Assembly: GCA_963811335.1 (NCBI GenBank)
Contig: CAWERB010000027.1
Location: 1 to 64,000 of the forward strand
Source of the DNA: Trebonia sp963811335
GTDB taxonomy: Bacteria > Actinomycetota > Actinomycetes > Streptosporangiales > Streptosporangiaceae
DNA length: 64,000 bases
Reading direction: 5' to 3'
In this document: piece by piece, positions 51,474 through 60,336 of the stretch
Layout of the letters: each line of letters begins with the position of its first letter
Position numbering within the stretch: position 1 is the first letter of the stretch
Translations under genes and position numbers: made by a program
Notes under the pieces: model-generated
The model's input: only the letters and a program-made list of their open reading frames with translations
What the model was told of the DNA's origin: nothing
The model's database searches: none

Positions 51474-51558
51474 GGACCCATCATGCCCCCTTCGGGGGGC
51501 ACGGGGGGTCGTCCCCCCGGGAGGCATGCCAGCGTTGCGGGCCCGATACGATGGCGGT

Positions 51559-52032
51559 TTATGCCATCGGGCGCGCGACGCTGGCTGGGGTGCGCCCCGG
51601 TGCACGGTCAGGGTCGGCCGCTGGCATCCCCGCGCCGGCCCGTGCGGATTGCACGGCCTGCGCCTCCTCCGGCGACAGCTCCTGCTCGCCCCGGCCCGCG
51701 ATCACCGGCTTGGCGTAGGTGCGTGTCTCGGCGCGCCCGTTGATGGAGCTGAGGACTACGCCGTCGCCCACCGCGTTGAGCAGCGCGAGGGAGAACGACA
51801 GCTGACCGGACATCTCGTTCAGCGCGTCGTACCTGACGATGGCGACATCCCGCAGCGCCTTAGGGTCGACGGTGCCGTACGAGCCGACGGCGCCCTGCAC
51901 CAGGGCATTGCACTCGCGGACGGCCCGCGTGGCCCGTCGGCTCGCGGCCATGCCAACCACGATTCCGATGATCCCGGCCACGGCCCCCGCTGCAGCAATC
52001 GCGATTATTGTCACGCACAGCACTATACTCAC
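51559..52032 (-). CDS. DUF4446 family membrane protein
   Basis: 157 residues. One N-terminal membrane helix (VLCVTIIAIAAAGAVAGIIG), then a coiled coil and the conserved DUF4446 core: LRDVAIVRYDALNEMSGQLS, SLALLNAVGDGVVLSSINGR, ETRTYAKPVIAGRGEQELSP. Conserved in Gram-positive bacteria near the chromosome origin; function unknown. 9 bp after the GT2 gene. Confidence 0.88.
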   Translation of the reverse strand: MSIVLCVTIIAIAAAGAVAGIIGIVVGMAASRRATRAVRECNALVQGAVGSYGTVDPKALRDVAIVRYDALNEMSGQLSFSLALLNAVGDGVVLSSINGRAETRTYAKPVIAGRGEQELSPEEAQAVQSARAGAGMPAADPDRAPGRTPASVARPMA

Positions 52033-52041
52033 TACATAGCG

Positions 52042-52758
52042 TTACTGTTCGGCGGTACCTCGTGGCGCAACGCGCGTTGCGAGTGCGCAGGCGACGTCCG
52101 CGAACTGACGGGCCCGGTGCAGTTGCGACGCGAGGTCGGTACCGGTCGCGCGGTGCGCCATGTCCACCTCGACCTCGGCAATGCGCAGGCCCTTGCGCCT
52201 GAGATCGATGGTCATCGCGGTCTCAACGCCGAATCCGCGAGCGAGCGGGCACGCCGCTTCGAAGGCGGCCCTGGTGAGGCAGCGCTGGCCGTTGAGCGGC
52301 TGAGCCGGCGTCCAGCCGGTCGCCCGCCTGATGCCCGCGCCTGCCAGGCGCACCACGAAGCCGTGCCCGCCAAGCTTGACGCGATTGGTGAAGACCGCCG
52401 TCGTCATGTCGGCCGCGCCGCCGGCGACCGGCTCGATGAGCGGGCCCGCGTTGGCCGCGGTCCGCCCCAGGTCAGCGTCAAGGAACAGCAGGTGACGCGG
52501 GCCGTCCGCCGGATCGCGCTGGTCCACCTGGCGGACCGCCGCCGCCCCCGCGAGCATCGCGGCCGCCTTGCCCTGGTTGCGCGCTGACCGCCACACCGTC
52601 GCGCCCGCGTCCCTCGCTTGACGAACCGTCGCGTCCGTTGAGCCGTCGCTCGCGACGACCACCACATCGACGCCGGGCAGCGACAGCGCGGCGGTAACGG
52701 TCTCGCCGATCCGCTCGGCCTCGTTGTACGCCGGGATAACGACTGCGACAGGCGGCAT
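52042..52758 (-). CDS. Family 2 glycosyltransferase
   Basis: 238 residues from ATG 52758. GT-A fold: VAVVIPAYNEAERIGETVTA, VVVVASDGSTDATVRQARDA, and the metal-binding LLFLDADLGRTAAN (DxD). PLNGQRCLTRAAFEAACPLA and GFGVETAMTIDLRRKGLRIA match dolichol-phosphate- or glucosylphosphoglycerate-synthase-like enzymes, although it lacks their extra C-terminal parts. Donor and acceptor unknown. First gene of the GT2-DUF4446-pheA unit. Confidence 0.85.
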   Translation of the reverse strand: MPPVAVVIPAYNEAERIGETVTAALSLPGVDVVVVASDGSTDATVRQARDAGATVWRSARNQGKAAAMLAGAAAVRQVDQRDPADGPRHLLFLDADLGRTAANAGPLIEPVAGGAADMTTAVFTNRVKLGGHGFVVRLAGAGIRRATGWTPAQPLNGQRCLTRAAFEAACPLARGFGVETAMTIDLRRKGLRIAEVEVDMAHRATGTDLASQLHRARQFADVACALATRVAPRGTAEQ

Positions 52759-52893
52759 GCACCCGATGCTAGTGGCACCCGGCGGAAGCACCCTGGCGAG
52801 TGCTCTGATTTCGCGCCCGGGCCGGGGAAGTCACTGTCCAGCCAGGGCAAGGACGGAGCACTCGACTCTCCGCTGTGGTGGCTCTTTCGCGAC

Positions 52894-53268
52894 TTAGTCG
52901 CTTGCCGGGGAATCGGCCACGGTGAACACGGCGTCCAGGCCGGTCACCGACAAGATCTTCCGCACCGCCGCACGCGGCGCGGCGAGCTCGAGCTCGCCGC
53001 CTCGCTCACGCGCCTGCCGCAGGCAGGACAGCAGCACATTCATGCCAGTGGAGTCGCAGAACTCCACTCCCGACATGTCAACCACGACACGTGACGCCGG
53101 GGCTGCACTGGCGATGACTGCGGTGAGCTCGCTCTGTAGCCGCGGAGCGGTGTAGAGGTCGATTTCCCCGATCGCGATCACGAGCTCGTGATCGCCCTGA
53201 GATCGACTTGAGACTTTCAGCTCCACGGCAGGAACCATACCGCCCCGTACGGGCGAAACGCTAGGCAT
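52894..53268 (-). CDS. STAS-domain anti-anti-sigma factor
   Basis: 124 residues from ATG 53268 (53238 also possible). LVIAIGEIDLYTAPRLQSEL, VVVDMSGVEFCDSTGMNVLL with the phosphorylatable serine replaced by Thr-flanked Ser in CDST, and GGELELAAPRAAVRKILSVT are the standard SpoIIAA/RsbV fold. It would bind an anti-sigma kinase of the HATPase type, such as the broken gene at 54746-55253. Its target sigma factor is not obvious here. Confidence 0.88.
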   Translation of the reverse strand: MPSVSPVRGGMVPAVELKVSSRSQGDHELVIAIGEIDLYTAPRLQSELTAVIASAAPASRVVVDMSGVEFCDSTGMNVLLSCLRQARERGGELELAAPRAAVRKILSVTGLDAVFTVADSPASD

Positions 53269-53380
53269 GACGGCTCCGAGTGTGGTCCAATTCACAATCT
53301 GCTAACTCGCATCCATCCTCGTATCGCCACGTAACAGACTCCTATTGGCGTATCATTTACCACTTCGCAGGCGGCCCAGG

Positions 53381-54637
53381 TCACGCCGCGCGCTCGTCGC
53401 CGGCCATTGGTTCCGGCATGACCGCCGGCTCCCGGCCAATCGGGCAGCAGATGGCGCGCGGGCCGCCGCGGCAGCCGGCCAGCTCGCCGCCTGGAACGCG
53501 GATCACGTCAATGCCTGCCGCCTCAAGCCGCGCGTTGGTCAGCGCGTTCCGCTCGTAGGAGAGCACCGTCCCCGGCCCGAGGGCGAGCAGGTTCCCGGCG
53601 TCGTCCCACTGGGCTCCCGGGCCGCCAAGCGACCCGGCCCGGGCTGGGGCGGCGCGGCCCGGCCCGAGGCCGGTCTCGATGACGTGCAGCCCGTCCAGCC
53701 CCATGGCGTCCGCCGCGGCCTCGAGGAACGGCCGCGGGTGGGACAGCCGGAGCCCGCCTTCACCCCGCTTGATGATCGTCCGCGCCACGAGCGAGTAAGC
53801 GACATCGGGACGCATCACCACGGTGTCCGGCCCGGCGACCGTGCACAGCGTGTCAAGGCACTCCCCGGCCGCGGAATTGGTGAGCACGGCGAGCACGGTG
53901 TGCGCGAACCCGGTGTCGAGCACCCGCCTTGCGAGCCGCTCCATGCCAGCGGGCGAGGTCTGCGCGCCGATGCCGATCGCCACCACGCCCGGCGCCAGCA
54001 GCAGCACGTCGCCGCCCGCGAGCAGCTCGTGCCCCGGTTCGTACAGCCGTTTGGTCCCGGTGAACATCGGATGGTGCGCGAACACGACCGCGGCGAGCTC
54101 TGCCTCCTGGCGGCGACCGCGCGGGCTCGTCACGGCCACGCTGTCGCCGATCCACACGCAGATGTCCCTGGCGAAGACCAGGTTCGGCAGCGGGTCGATG
54201 ACATAGTCCCAAGCGTCGAGCAACCCGAATACCGCACCGCGCCCGATGGGGAACTCATCGCGCGCGAGTCCCATGATGAGCACCTGGCCCAGTTCCTCAG
54301 GGCTGAGGCCGGCCAGGTACTCCCCGAGCTGGCCGCGCAGCTCCTCGCCAAGCCGCCGGTCGCTCGCCACCGTCTCAATCGCGTGCTCCCTGGCCGACGC
54401 GTACTCAAGCGCGTCCTGCAACAGCTCGGTCAGGTAGAGCACCGACACCCCCGCCGCCCGCAGCGCGTCGGCGAACGCGTCGTGCTCCGCCCGGGCCCGC
54501 TCGGCCCACGGCAAGCCCGGCAGCAGCATCCCGCACCGGCGATTGGGCGTGACCCTTCGAAGCTCGGCTCCCGGCCGGTGCACCAGCACGGTGCGCAGGC
54601 GGCCGACCTCGCTGTCTACCCCATAGAACTCGGACAC
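53381..54637 (-). CDS. arcA: Arginine deiminase
   Basis: 418 residues from GTG 54637, preceded by GGAGGGA at ideal spacing; upstream ATG starts lack this. SEVGRLRTVLVHRPGAELRR opens the fold. NLVFARDICVWIGDSVAVTS, HHPMFTGTKRLYEPGHELLA and the nucleophile Cys in GGPRAICCPIGREP complete the active site of the guanidino-modifying family. It hydrolyses arginine to citrulline and ammonia. The usual arcB/arcC partners are absent, so it may serve acid resistance or nitrogen supply alone. Confidence 0.93.
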   Translation of the reverse strand: MSEFYGVDSEVGRLRTVLVHRPGAELRRVTPNRRCGMLLPGLPWAERARAEHDAFADALRAAGVSVLYLTELLQDALEYASAREHAIETVASDRRLGEELRGQLGEYLAGLSPEELGQVLIMGLARDEFPIGRGAVFGLLDAWDYVIDPLPNLVFARDICVWIGDSVAVTSPRGRRQEAELAAVVFAHHPMFTGTKRLYEPGHELLAGGDVLLLAPGVVAIGIGAQTSPAGMERLARRVLDTGFAHTVLAVLTNSAAGECLDTLCTVAGPDTVVMRPDVAYSLVARTIIKRGEGGLRLSHPRPFLEAAADAMGLDGLHVIETGLGPGRAAPARAGSLGGPGAQWDDAGNLLALGPGTVLSYERNALTNARLEAAGIDVIRVPGGELAGCRGGPRAICCPIGREPAVMPEPMAGDERAA

Positions 54638-54745
54638 GAATCCCTCCGGATACGCATCATCACGTCCGATTGCCGCTGTATCCGCACTGAACCTGCTTCG
54701 CGGCGCGGCATCCCCCGCGGGGATTATCACCACTTCCGGGCGCGA

Positions 54746-55253
54746 TTACGCATCCCGTGATGATGCGATTACAAGTCCCGGACCCGTCCCGTTGTGCCCG
54801 TGTCCGTTCGCGGCGCTGGCCTGCGCGCGGTGATCGGCATCGACGCTGAGCGGAAGCGCCGCCCAGACCGTCGTCTCGCTGCCGTCCTGGTGCGTGTAAA
54901 CCCCCCAGCGCAGCGACAGCCGGTCCACGATGCCGAGCCCGCGCCCGCCCAGCGCGTTCGCCGCCGGCTTGCTGACCATTGGCACGGTCGGCCCGCCGCC
55001 GTCGCTCACCGCTACCTCGACGCAGTCATGGTTCAGCGCGCCAGGAGACCCTGATGAGGCGGCCAGGCAGCGGTGTGGCGTGACGCAGCGCATTACTGAT
55101 AAGTTCGCTCAGTACAAGGCCGACGTCACACGCCGTAGCCTCGTAGACGCCTGCCTCGGTGAGGTCGCCGATCAGGCGCCGACGAGCCACGCCAACGCTA
55201 GAGGCTGTATACGGGAGCATCTGCACGCTCGACGTACCCACCTCCATGAACAT
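54746..55253 (-). pseudogene. HATPase_c anti-sigma regulatory factor, frameshifted
   Basis: First frame: PYTASSVGVARRRLIGDLTE then DVGLVLSELISNALRHATPL (N box) and LIRVSWR, then a stop at 55026. The next frame continues NHDCVEVAVSDGGGPTVPMV (G1), ANALGGRGLGIVDRLSLRWG (G2) and DGSETTVWAALPL. One base change near 55045 separates them. SpoIIAB/RsbW-like ATP-binding proteins hold sigma factors or act on STAS proteins such as the gene 1.5 kb away. If the shift is real it is inactive; a consensus error is plausible. Confidence 0.75.
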
Positions 55254-55448
55254 CCGCCCCGTCCGTGGATCTGTACGAACCCGGCATGGCGGAAATGCCC
55301 CGTGAGAACTCCGTGAAACCGTAAACTCCAGATTTCCGGAGTGTTATGTGACACAATGCCCCGGGCTATCCCCACATGAATACACATGTGCGCCGCCGAG
55401 GCGGTAACGTCAGATGACAGCCGACCGCTGTGCCCGCCGAGTTAACGA

Positions 55449-56243
55449 GTGAGTGTCACCATGGCTGACCCGACCGTCGTGGTCGACAACCTGCACGTGG
55501 TCTACCGCGTCTACGGCGCGGGCGGTAACAAGGGAACCGCGGCCACCTCGCTGATGCGCCTGGTGAAGAGGCAGCGGCGGGTCTCCATCAGGGAAGTCCA
55601 CGCCATCCGCGGGATCTCGTTCGTGGTGAACCACGGCGACGTGGTGGGGGTCATCGGCAGGAACGGGTCGGGCAAGTCCACGCTGCTGCGCGCCATCGCT
55701 GGGCTGCTGCCCGCGGAAAAGGGCGCGGTGTACACCTCTGGCGAGGCGGCGCTGCTCGGCGTGAACGCCGCGCTGCTCGACGACCTCACCGGCGAGCGCA
55801 ATGTGGTACTCGGCTGCCTGGCGATGGGCATGCCGCCCGCCGAGGTAAAGGCCAGGTACCCGCAGATCGTCGACTTCTCTGGCGTGGGCAACTTCATCGA
55901 CCTGCCGATGCGTGCCTACTCAACGGGCATGGCCCAGCGCCTGCGGTTCGCCATCGCGTCCGCCAAGAGCCATGAGATCTTGATGATCGACGAAGCGCTT
56001 GCCACCGGCGACGCCGCGTTCCGTACCAAGAGCCACAACAGGATCCAGGAACTGCGTGACGAGGCGGGGACGGTCTTCCTCGTCGCCCACAACCTCGGCG
56101 AGATCGAGCAAAGCTGCAACCGCGTTATCTGGATGGAGGCCGGCCAGATCCTGCGGGACAGCGATGACGTGCCCGGTGTCATCGACGAGTACCTGGCCGC
56201 CACCGGCGGCGAGCCCCGCCACCGCGAGCAAGCCCGGTTGTAA
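55449..56243 (+). CDS. ABC transporter ATP-binding protein, Wzt/RfbE type
   Basis: 264 residues (start GTG 55449; ATG 55461 possible). Walker A VIGRNGSGKSTLLRAIAGLL (about 75-82), signature YSTGMAQRLRFAIASA and Walker B EILMIDEALATGDAAFRTKS. The sequence places it with polysaccharide exporters (Wzt, TagH, mycobacterial RfbE/Rv3781 that exports galactan units). The partner permease is not adjacent in this window. 3' end overlaps the histidine-kinase ORF on the other strand. Confidence 0.9.
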   Translation: MSVTMADPTVVVDNLHVVYRVYGAGGNKGTAATSLMRLVKRQRRVSIREVHAIRGISFVVNHGDVVGVIGRNGSGKSTLLRAIAGLLPAEKGAVYTSGEAALLGVNAALLDDLTGERNVVLGCLAMGMPPAEVKARYPQIVDFSGVGNFIDLPMRAYSTGMAQRLRFAIASAKSHEILMIDEALATGDAAFRTKSHNRIQELRDEAGTVFLVAHNLGEIEQSCNRVIWMEAGQILRDSDDVPGVIDEYLAATGGEPRHREQARL

Positions 56244-58205
56244 GTTCTCCCCGTTGTCCGGCTGAACCTGCTGCAGTGTCAGCCGCATGACCGTGCCCCT
56301 CTCGGGGCGGGTCAAGGCGACCACCGTGGCGTGCTGTGCGATCGCCAGCCGTCGCACGATGTAGAGGCCGATGCCGACACCGCCGAACCGGCGGCGGTCG
56401 CCTGTCTCGCCCTGCACGAAGCGCTCGAAGATCCGCTCGTGGTCGCCTGGGGCGATCCCGATGCCCTCGTCCTCGACGTCCACCTCGATCGTCGTGCCGA
56501 CGGCGCGGGCGCGCACGGTGACGGTTCCGCCCGCGGGCGAGTACTTGAACGCGTTCTCCAGCAGCTGGCCGACGATGATGTCCGTGGCCATCGAGTCGCC
56601 GCTGGCGAGCGGCAGGTCGCCGGGTACGTCCGCCGCGACGTGGTGCTTGTCGGACAGGGGGCTGAACGACACGACAGCCGCGCGCAGCAGCGCGGCCAGG
56701 TCGAAGGGCCCGTTGGACACCGGCAGCGCGTCGGCGCCGGCCCGCGCGCCGAGCAGTAGCTGCTCGACGAGGCGGCCGAGTGACCCGGCACGTTCCGCGA
56801 TCGTCCGGACGGCGGCGCGCCGGTCGGTATCAGACAGCTGCTCCCACCGGCTGGCCAGCGTGGACGCGAACCCCTGCACCACGGTGATCGGGGTGCGCAG
56901 CTCATGGCTGGTCGTCGCGAGGAACAGGTCCTTGGCCTCCTCAAGCTCCTTGGCCGCGGTGACGTCGCGGAAGTCGACCACCTTCTCGCCGCCGTCGCCG
57001 AGCTCGGTGCACAGCACGTCGATCCAGCGCCCGCTGGCCAGCTTGTGCGTGCGCCGCTCGCCAGGGACGGGAAGCGGGAATGGCGGCGGCGCGCCCATCA
57101 CCTCACTGGCCTGCGTCCCGGTGATCTGGTGCGCCGCGGGATTCCACTGCTTGACGTTGCCGGCCTCGTCGAGCACGGCGATGCCGTCGGCACTGCCGTC
57201 GATCACCGCGCGCTCGTGCGCGCGCTGCTTGACAACCTCTTCGAACGCCATGGCGTTGGTGAGCGCCACGCCGGCGTGCCCGGCGAGCAACTCGAGCAGC
57301 TCGAGCTCAACATGGCTGAGCGACCGGCGGCTGTACAGGGCGTAAAGCGCGCCGTAGGGCCGGCCGCCCACGTGCGACAGGCTGAGCGCGATCGTGTGCA
57401 GGCCAGGCAGCGCCGACCAGATGAGGTCGTCGAAGCCGCCGGACTCGCCGGTCGCCATCATCACCGTCTTGCCCGACCGCAGCAGTTCCCCCACCAGGCT
57501 GCTCGACAGCGAGGCCACCCGGCCGCGCAGCCGGGCGGGCAGGCCGGCGGTGGAGACAAGCCGGAGCCTGTCCTCCTCGATGAGCACGAACCCCCCGGCG
57601 TCCGCACCAGTCAGCTCGCGCAGGCTGGCGGCGATGCGGTCGAGCACCGACTCCAGGTCGCGCTGTGCGTTCATGTCGGCGACCACGTCGCCGAGTCGGC
57701 GTACCACGCGGGCCCGCTCGGCCATGTAGTGCCTGGCAACGTCGTCCTCGCCGGTCTCATGACAGATGTTGACCCAGCCGAGCACTTCGCCGTTGCCGTC
57801 GGTCAGCGCGCTCGTGTCGATGCGCACGTCGAGTACGGACCCGTCCTTGCGGATCCGCCTGGTGGCAAACGAGATCTGCCCGCCGCCGCGGACCCGCTCG
57901 AAGACCGCGTTGTGCTCGGCGGCCAGTTCCTCGGGGATCGTGGGCGGGTCGAGGCCGATCACCTCGTCGGCGGCCCAGCCGAACATCCGCTCCGCAGCCG
58001 GGTTCCACAGCATCACGGTCCGGTCCGTGCCGAAGGCGACGATCGCGTCCGCGGCGGACTCGATGACGGCGCGCGCGGTGGCGTCTACCCGCTCCTTGTC
58101 GCTCCGACCTGCGGGCCGACCGGAAGGAGGGGTAGCTGCTGCTCCATTCCCCCACGCTGGGTGCGCCTGCTCTGCCACCACATCTTCATGGTGCCACCTC
58201 ACCAC
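55920..58205 (-). CDS. PAS-GAF-PAS sensor histidine kinase
   Basis: The useful part is residues 1-655, ending near 56244. PAS (45-150: IVAFGTDRTVMLWNPAAERM, HTGEDD-like end). GAF (about 165-320). PAS (330-410: GIAVLDEAGNVKQWNPAAHQ). HisKA with FLATTSHELRTPITVVQGFA (His near 433). HATPase with VGQLLENAFKYSP, VDEDEGIGIAPGD-like VEDEGIGIAPGDHERIFERF and FGGVGIGLYIVRRLA. Cytosolic, no membrane helix. The last 110 residues are antisense to the ABC gene and unlikely to be real, so the true stop was probably lost by a base change. No response regulator is adjacent. Confidence 0.8.
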   Translation of the reverse strand: MVRWHHEDVVAEQAHPAWGNGAAATPPSGRPAGRSDKERVDATARAVIESAADAIVAFGTDRTVMLWNPAAERMFGWAADEVIGLDPPTIPEELAAEHNAVFERVRGGGQISFATRRIRKDGSVLDVRIDTSALTDGNGEVLGWVNICHETGEDDVARHYMAERARVVRRLGDVVADMNAQRDLESVLDRIAASLRELTGADAGGFVLIEEDRLRLVSTAGLPARLRGRVASLSSSLVGELLRSGKTVMMATGESGGFDDLIWSALPGLHTIALSLSHVGGRPYGALYALYSRRSLSHVELELLELLAGHAGVALTNAMAFEEVVKQRAHERAVIDGSADGIAVLDEAGNVKQWNPAAHQITGTQASEVMGAPPPFPLPVPGERRTHKLASGRWIDVLCTELGDGGEKVVDFRDVTAAKELEEAKDLFLATTSHELRTPITVVQGFASTLASRWEQLSDTDRRAAVRTIAERAGSLGRLVEQLLLGARAGADALPVSNGPFDLAALLRAAVVSFSPLSDKHHVAADVPGDLPLASGDSMATDIIVGQLLENAFKYSPAGGTVTVRARAVGTTIEVDVEDEGIGIAPGDHERIFERFVQGETGDRRRFGGVGIGLYIVRRLAIAQHATVVALTRPERGTVMRLTLQQVQPDNGENLQPGLLAVAGLAAGGGQVLVDDTGHVIAVPQDLAGLHPDNAVAALLDLAEVVGDEEDRPRLVTQFLDPVVALGTERGVAGGKRFVDHQDLMALGGRDGEPQALGHAR

Positions 58206-58488
58206 TGTCCCGGGCAGCGGAAGCCCGTTACTTCCCTTCTTCGTGGTGAGCGGCTGCTCTTATGAAATGTCCGATTCTACCCGGGGCTCCTGGTGTCCCC
58301 GAGGCCCAGCACTTTCCGAGATGCCGCCCCGGTCCCTATAGTTCTGCCAGATGTTCTGGCCGCGCGGCCCGAATAACTCCGGCAAGATGGGGCATTTCCT
58401 CAGCTGAAGTAGGCGATTCGCTTAACCTGCTGGCGGATGCTTGCTATAACAAAAAATATTAACCACCAGTGGCCGCAAGGACGCGGAG
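58206..58488. other. Intergenic region upstream of usp gene
   Basis: About 280 bp between divergent genes. It includes an A/T-rich patch (GCTATAACAAAAAATATTAA, 58441-58461) close to the usp start that may be its promoter. Confidence 0.4.
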
Positions 58489-59022
58489 ATGGACCAGCTT
58501 TCCCCGGATGAGGGGACGCCGCAGCAGCGGCGGCCTGAGCGCCGCCAGCAGGATCGGCTGCGCCCGGAACCGATCCAGCACACCGCACAGCCGCGGCCGA
58601 TATCGCTCGCGCATCCCGTCGTAGCCGGGTACAACGGGTCGGCCGCCGCGCGCAACGCGCTCGCGTATGCCGCGGGGATGGCCCGGCGGCTCGGGCGGCC
58701 GCTGCTCATGGTCTACGTGACCTCGCCTGGCGTTTACTGCGAGCCGCTCACCGGCCAGGTGGTCGGCCTGCTACGGGACGCCGACTCGCTGGAGCGCTGG
58801 CTGCTCACCGAGCTCGACCAGGCCGCCGACGCCAGCGAGCTTGAGGTGCACGTCCGCACGCGGCGGGGCAGCCCGGCACGGGAACTGGCCGCGATCGCCG
58901 CCGAGTTCAGCGCCGACGCGCTGGTGATCGGGGCGCCGCGGCACTTCTGGCACCACCTCATCGGCTCGGTGCCGAGCTGGCTGGCGCGCAACGCCCGCTG
59001 CCCGGTCATCGTGGTGCCCTGA
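58489..59022 (+). CDS. Universal stress protein (UspA family)
   Basis: 177 residues from ATG 58489. An N-terminal disordered 40 residues, then one Usp domain: PVVAGYNGSAAARNALAYAA, RPLLMVYVTSPG, ARELAAIAAEFSADALVIGA and the ATP-binding loop GAPRHFWHHLIGSVPSWLAR then CPVIVVP. The G-x2-x-G-x9-GS pattern is intact, so it should bind ATP. Single-domain Usp proteins act in dormancy and redox stress. Convergent with the kinase gene, 40 bp apart. Confidence 0.9.
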   Translation: MDQLSPDEGTPQQRRPERRQQDRLRPEPIQHTAQPRPISLAHPVVAGYNGSAAARNALAYAAGMARRLGRPLLMVYVTSPGVYCEPLTGQVVGLLRDADSLERWLLTELDQAADASELEVHVRTRRGSPARELAAIAAEFSADALVIGAPRHFWHHLIGSVPSWLARNARCPVIVVP

Positions 59023-59062
59023 GGTAAGACGATCCGGCCCGCGGCCCCGCCGAAGTCGATCA

Positions 59063-60331
59063 TCATCGGCCTGACCCGAGGCGCATGCTCGGCGGGACGT
59101 GCCTTGGCGCTTCGCCCGCAGGGGCCACCTTCCAGGTCTTGTCGGTCAGGTTCCTGAGCACGACCCGGCCGGGCCGGCCGGGATGCGCCTCGACCACCGC
59201 TTGAGTCTGCCGGTATCCGCGGTCGCGGTACAGGTGGTGACTGGTTACCGTCGCGCCCTCGGACAGCACGAGCGTGCCGCCAGGCATCTCAAGCCGGGGC
59301 GGCACGGGCAGCGGCTGATGGCAGCCCCAGCAGCGCTGATCGGGCCGTTCCTGGTCGTAGAACGCCGCGGCGCCGCAGCCCGGGCAGGGCGCGACGCTGT
59401 CATGCAGGCTGAGCAGCGCCCGCCGCCAGGTGCTCTCGATGACCCGGCCGGAGAGGGATGCCTCGCTGAGCCCCACCGTGAATGCCTGGATGAAGACCCG
59501 GCGGAAGCTCAGCGGGTAGATCGACCACCACAGGTTCACCTGCTCGCCTGGCCGTGGCCGGTTCGCCGGGTCGGCCGGGTCGAACACGAACAGCGGCGAT
59601 TCGCCGAAGTTCTGCACGATGATGTCGATCTCCGGTGGCCGCTCGCCCTCCCAGTGGTAAGAGGCGTCGGTGCGCTGGCCCTCAAGCGGATGATCGTGCA
59701 TAAGCAGGTAGAAGAGGAACACCGCGAGAGAGTGCAGGTCGGTCACCGTCGACGGCAGCGCCTCGTCACGCAGCACCTCGGGCGCCATGAACTTGCCTGT
59801 GCCCTTGACCAGCGCCTGACCGCCATCGGGCCCGATGTGATCCACGTCGATGATCGCGACCTCGCAGGCACCGGGGTCGACCCGGACGTTGCCGAAGCTG
59901 ATGTCCCGGTAGCAAAGGCCGGTGGCGTGCAGCACGGCGAAGGCCTCGACGAGTTCCCGGCCCAGGGTCGTCACCACGCGAAAGGACGGCTGATCCGGCA
60001 AGTTCAGCATGTGCGCCAGCGAGGTGAACCTCGGCTCGAGCAGCGGCATCACGTAACCGAACCCGGGAACCTGGCTGGAGCTGACCAAGTCGATCGGCCA
60101 CACGAACGCCTTGTGCGGCGGACGACCGCGCTGCAGCAGCGCGGTGATGGACTTGCGCAGCTCCTCCATGAACGGTCCAGGGCGGTACCACTTCACCGCG
60201 AACGGCACCCCGTTCAGCCTGGCCCGGTGCACGACGCCCACGCCGCCCTCGCCGATCCGGTCTTCCACGATGACGGCCGCCTGGCCGCGTTCCATCCGCA
60301 GCGTCTGGCCTGGTTGTATCAGCGGGTCCAT
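59063..60331 (-). CDS. Protein kinase with C-terminal zinc ribbon (TerY-P-type)
   Basis: 422 residues from ATG 60331 (run of seven G upstream as ribosome site). Kinase lobes: IGEGGVGVVHRARLNGVPFA (P-loop, Lys in AVKWY), catalytic loop YRDISFGNVRV, DVD in place of DFG (IIDVDHIGPDGGQAL), and GTGKFMAPEVLRDEALPSTV. After about residue 290 comes a zinc ribbon (CPGCGAAAFYDQERPDQRCW then GCHQPL) and a beta-rich tail. In the published sequence the frame is continuous with the PP2C gene, giving an 885-codon fusion. A single membrane helix between the two would put the kinase outside the cell, so separate genes are more likely. Partner of the VWA and PP2C genes upstream. Confidence 0.8.
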   Translation of the reverse strand: MDPLIQPGQTLRMERGQAAVIVEDRIGEGGVGVVHRARLNGVPFAVKWYRPGPFMEELRKSITALLQRGRPPHKAFVWPIDLVSSSQVPGFGYVMPLLEPRFTSLAHMLNLPDQPSFRVVTTLGRELVEAFAVLHATGLCYRDISFGNVRVDPGACEVAIIDVDHIGPDGGQALVKGTGKFMAPEVLRDEALPSTVTDLHSLAVFLFYLLMHDHPLEGQRTDASYHWEGERPPEIDIIVQNFGESPLFVFDPADPANRPRPGEQVNLWWSIYPLSFRRVFIQAFTVGLSEASLSGRVIESTWRRALLSLHDSVAPCPGCGAAAFYDQERPDQRCWGCHQPLPVPPRLEMPGGTLVLSEGATVTSHHLYRDRGYRQTQAVVEAHPGRPGRVVLRNLTDKTWKVAPAGEAPRHVPPSMRLGSGR

Positions 60332-60336
60332 GACGC

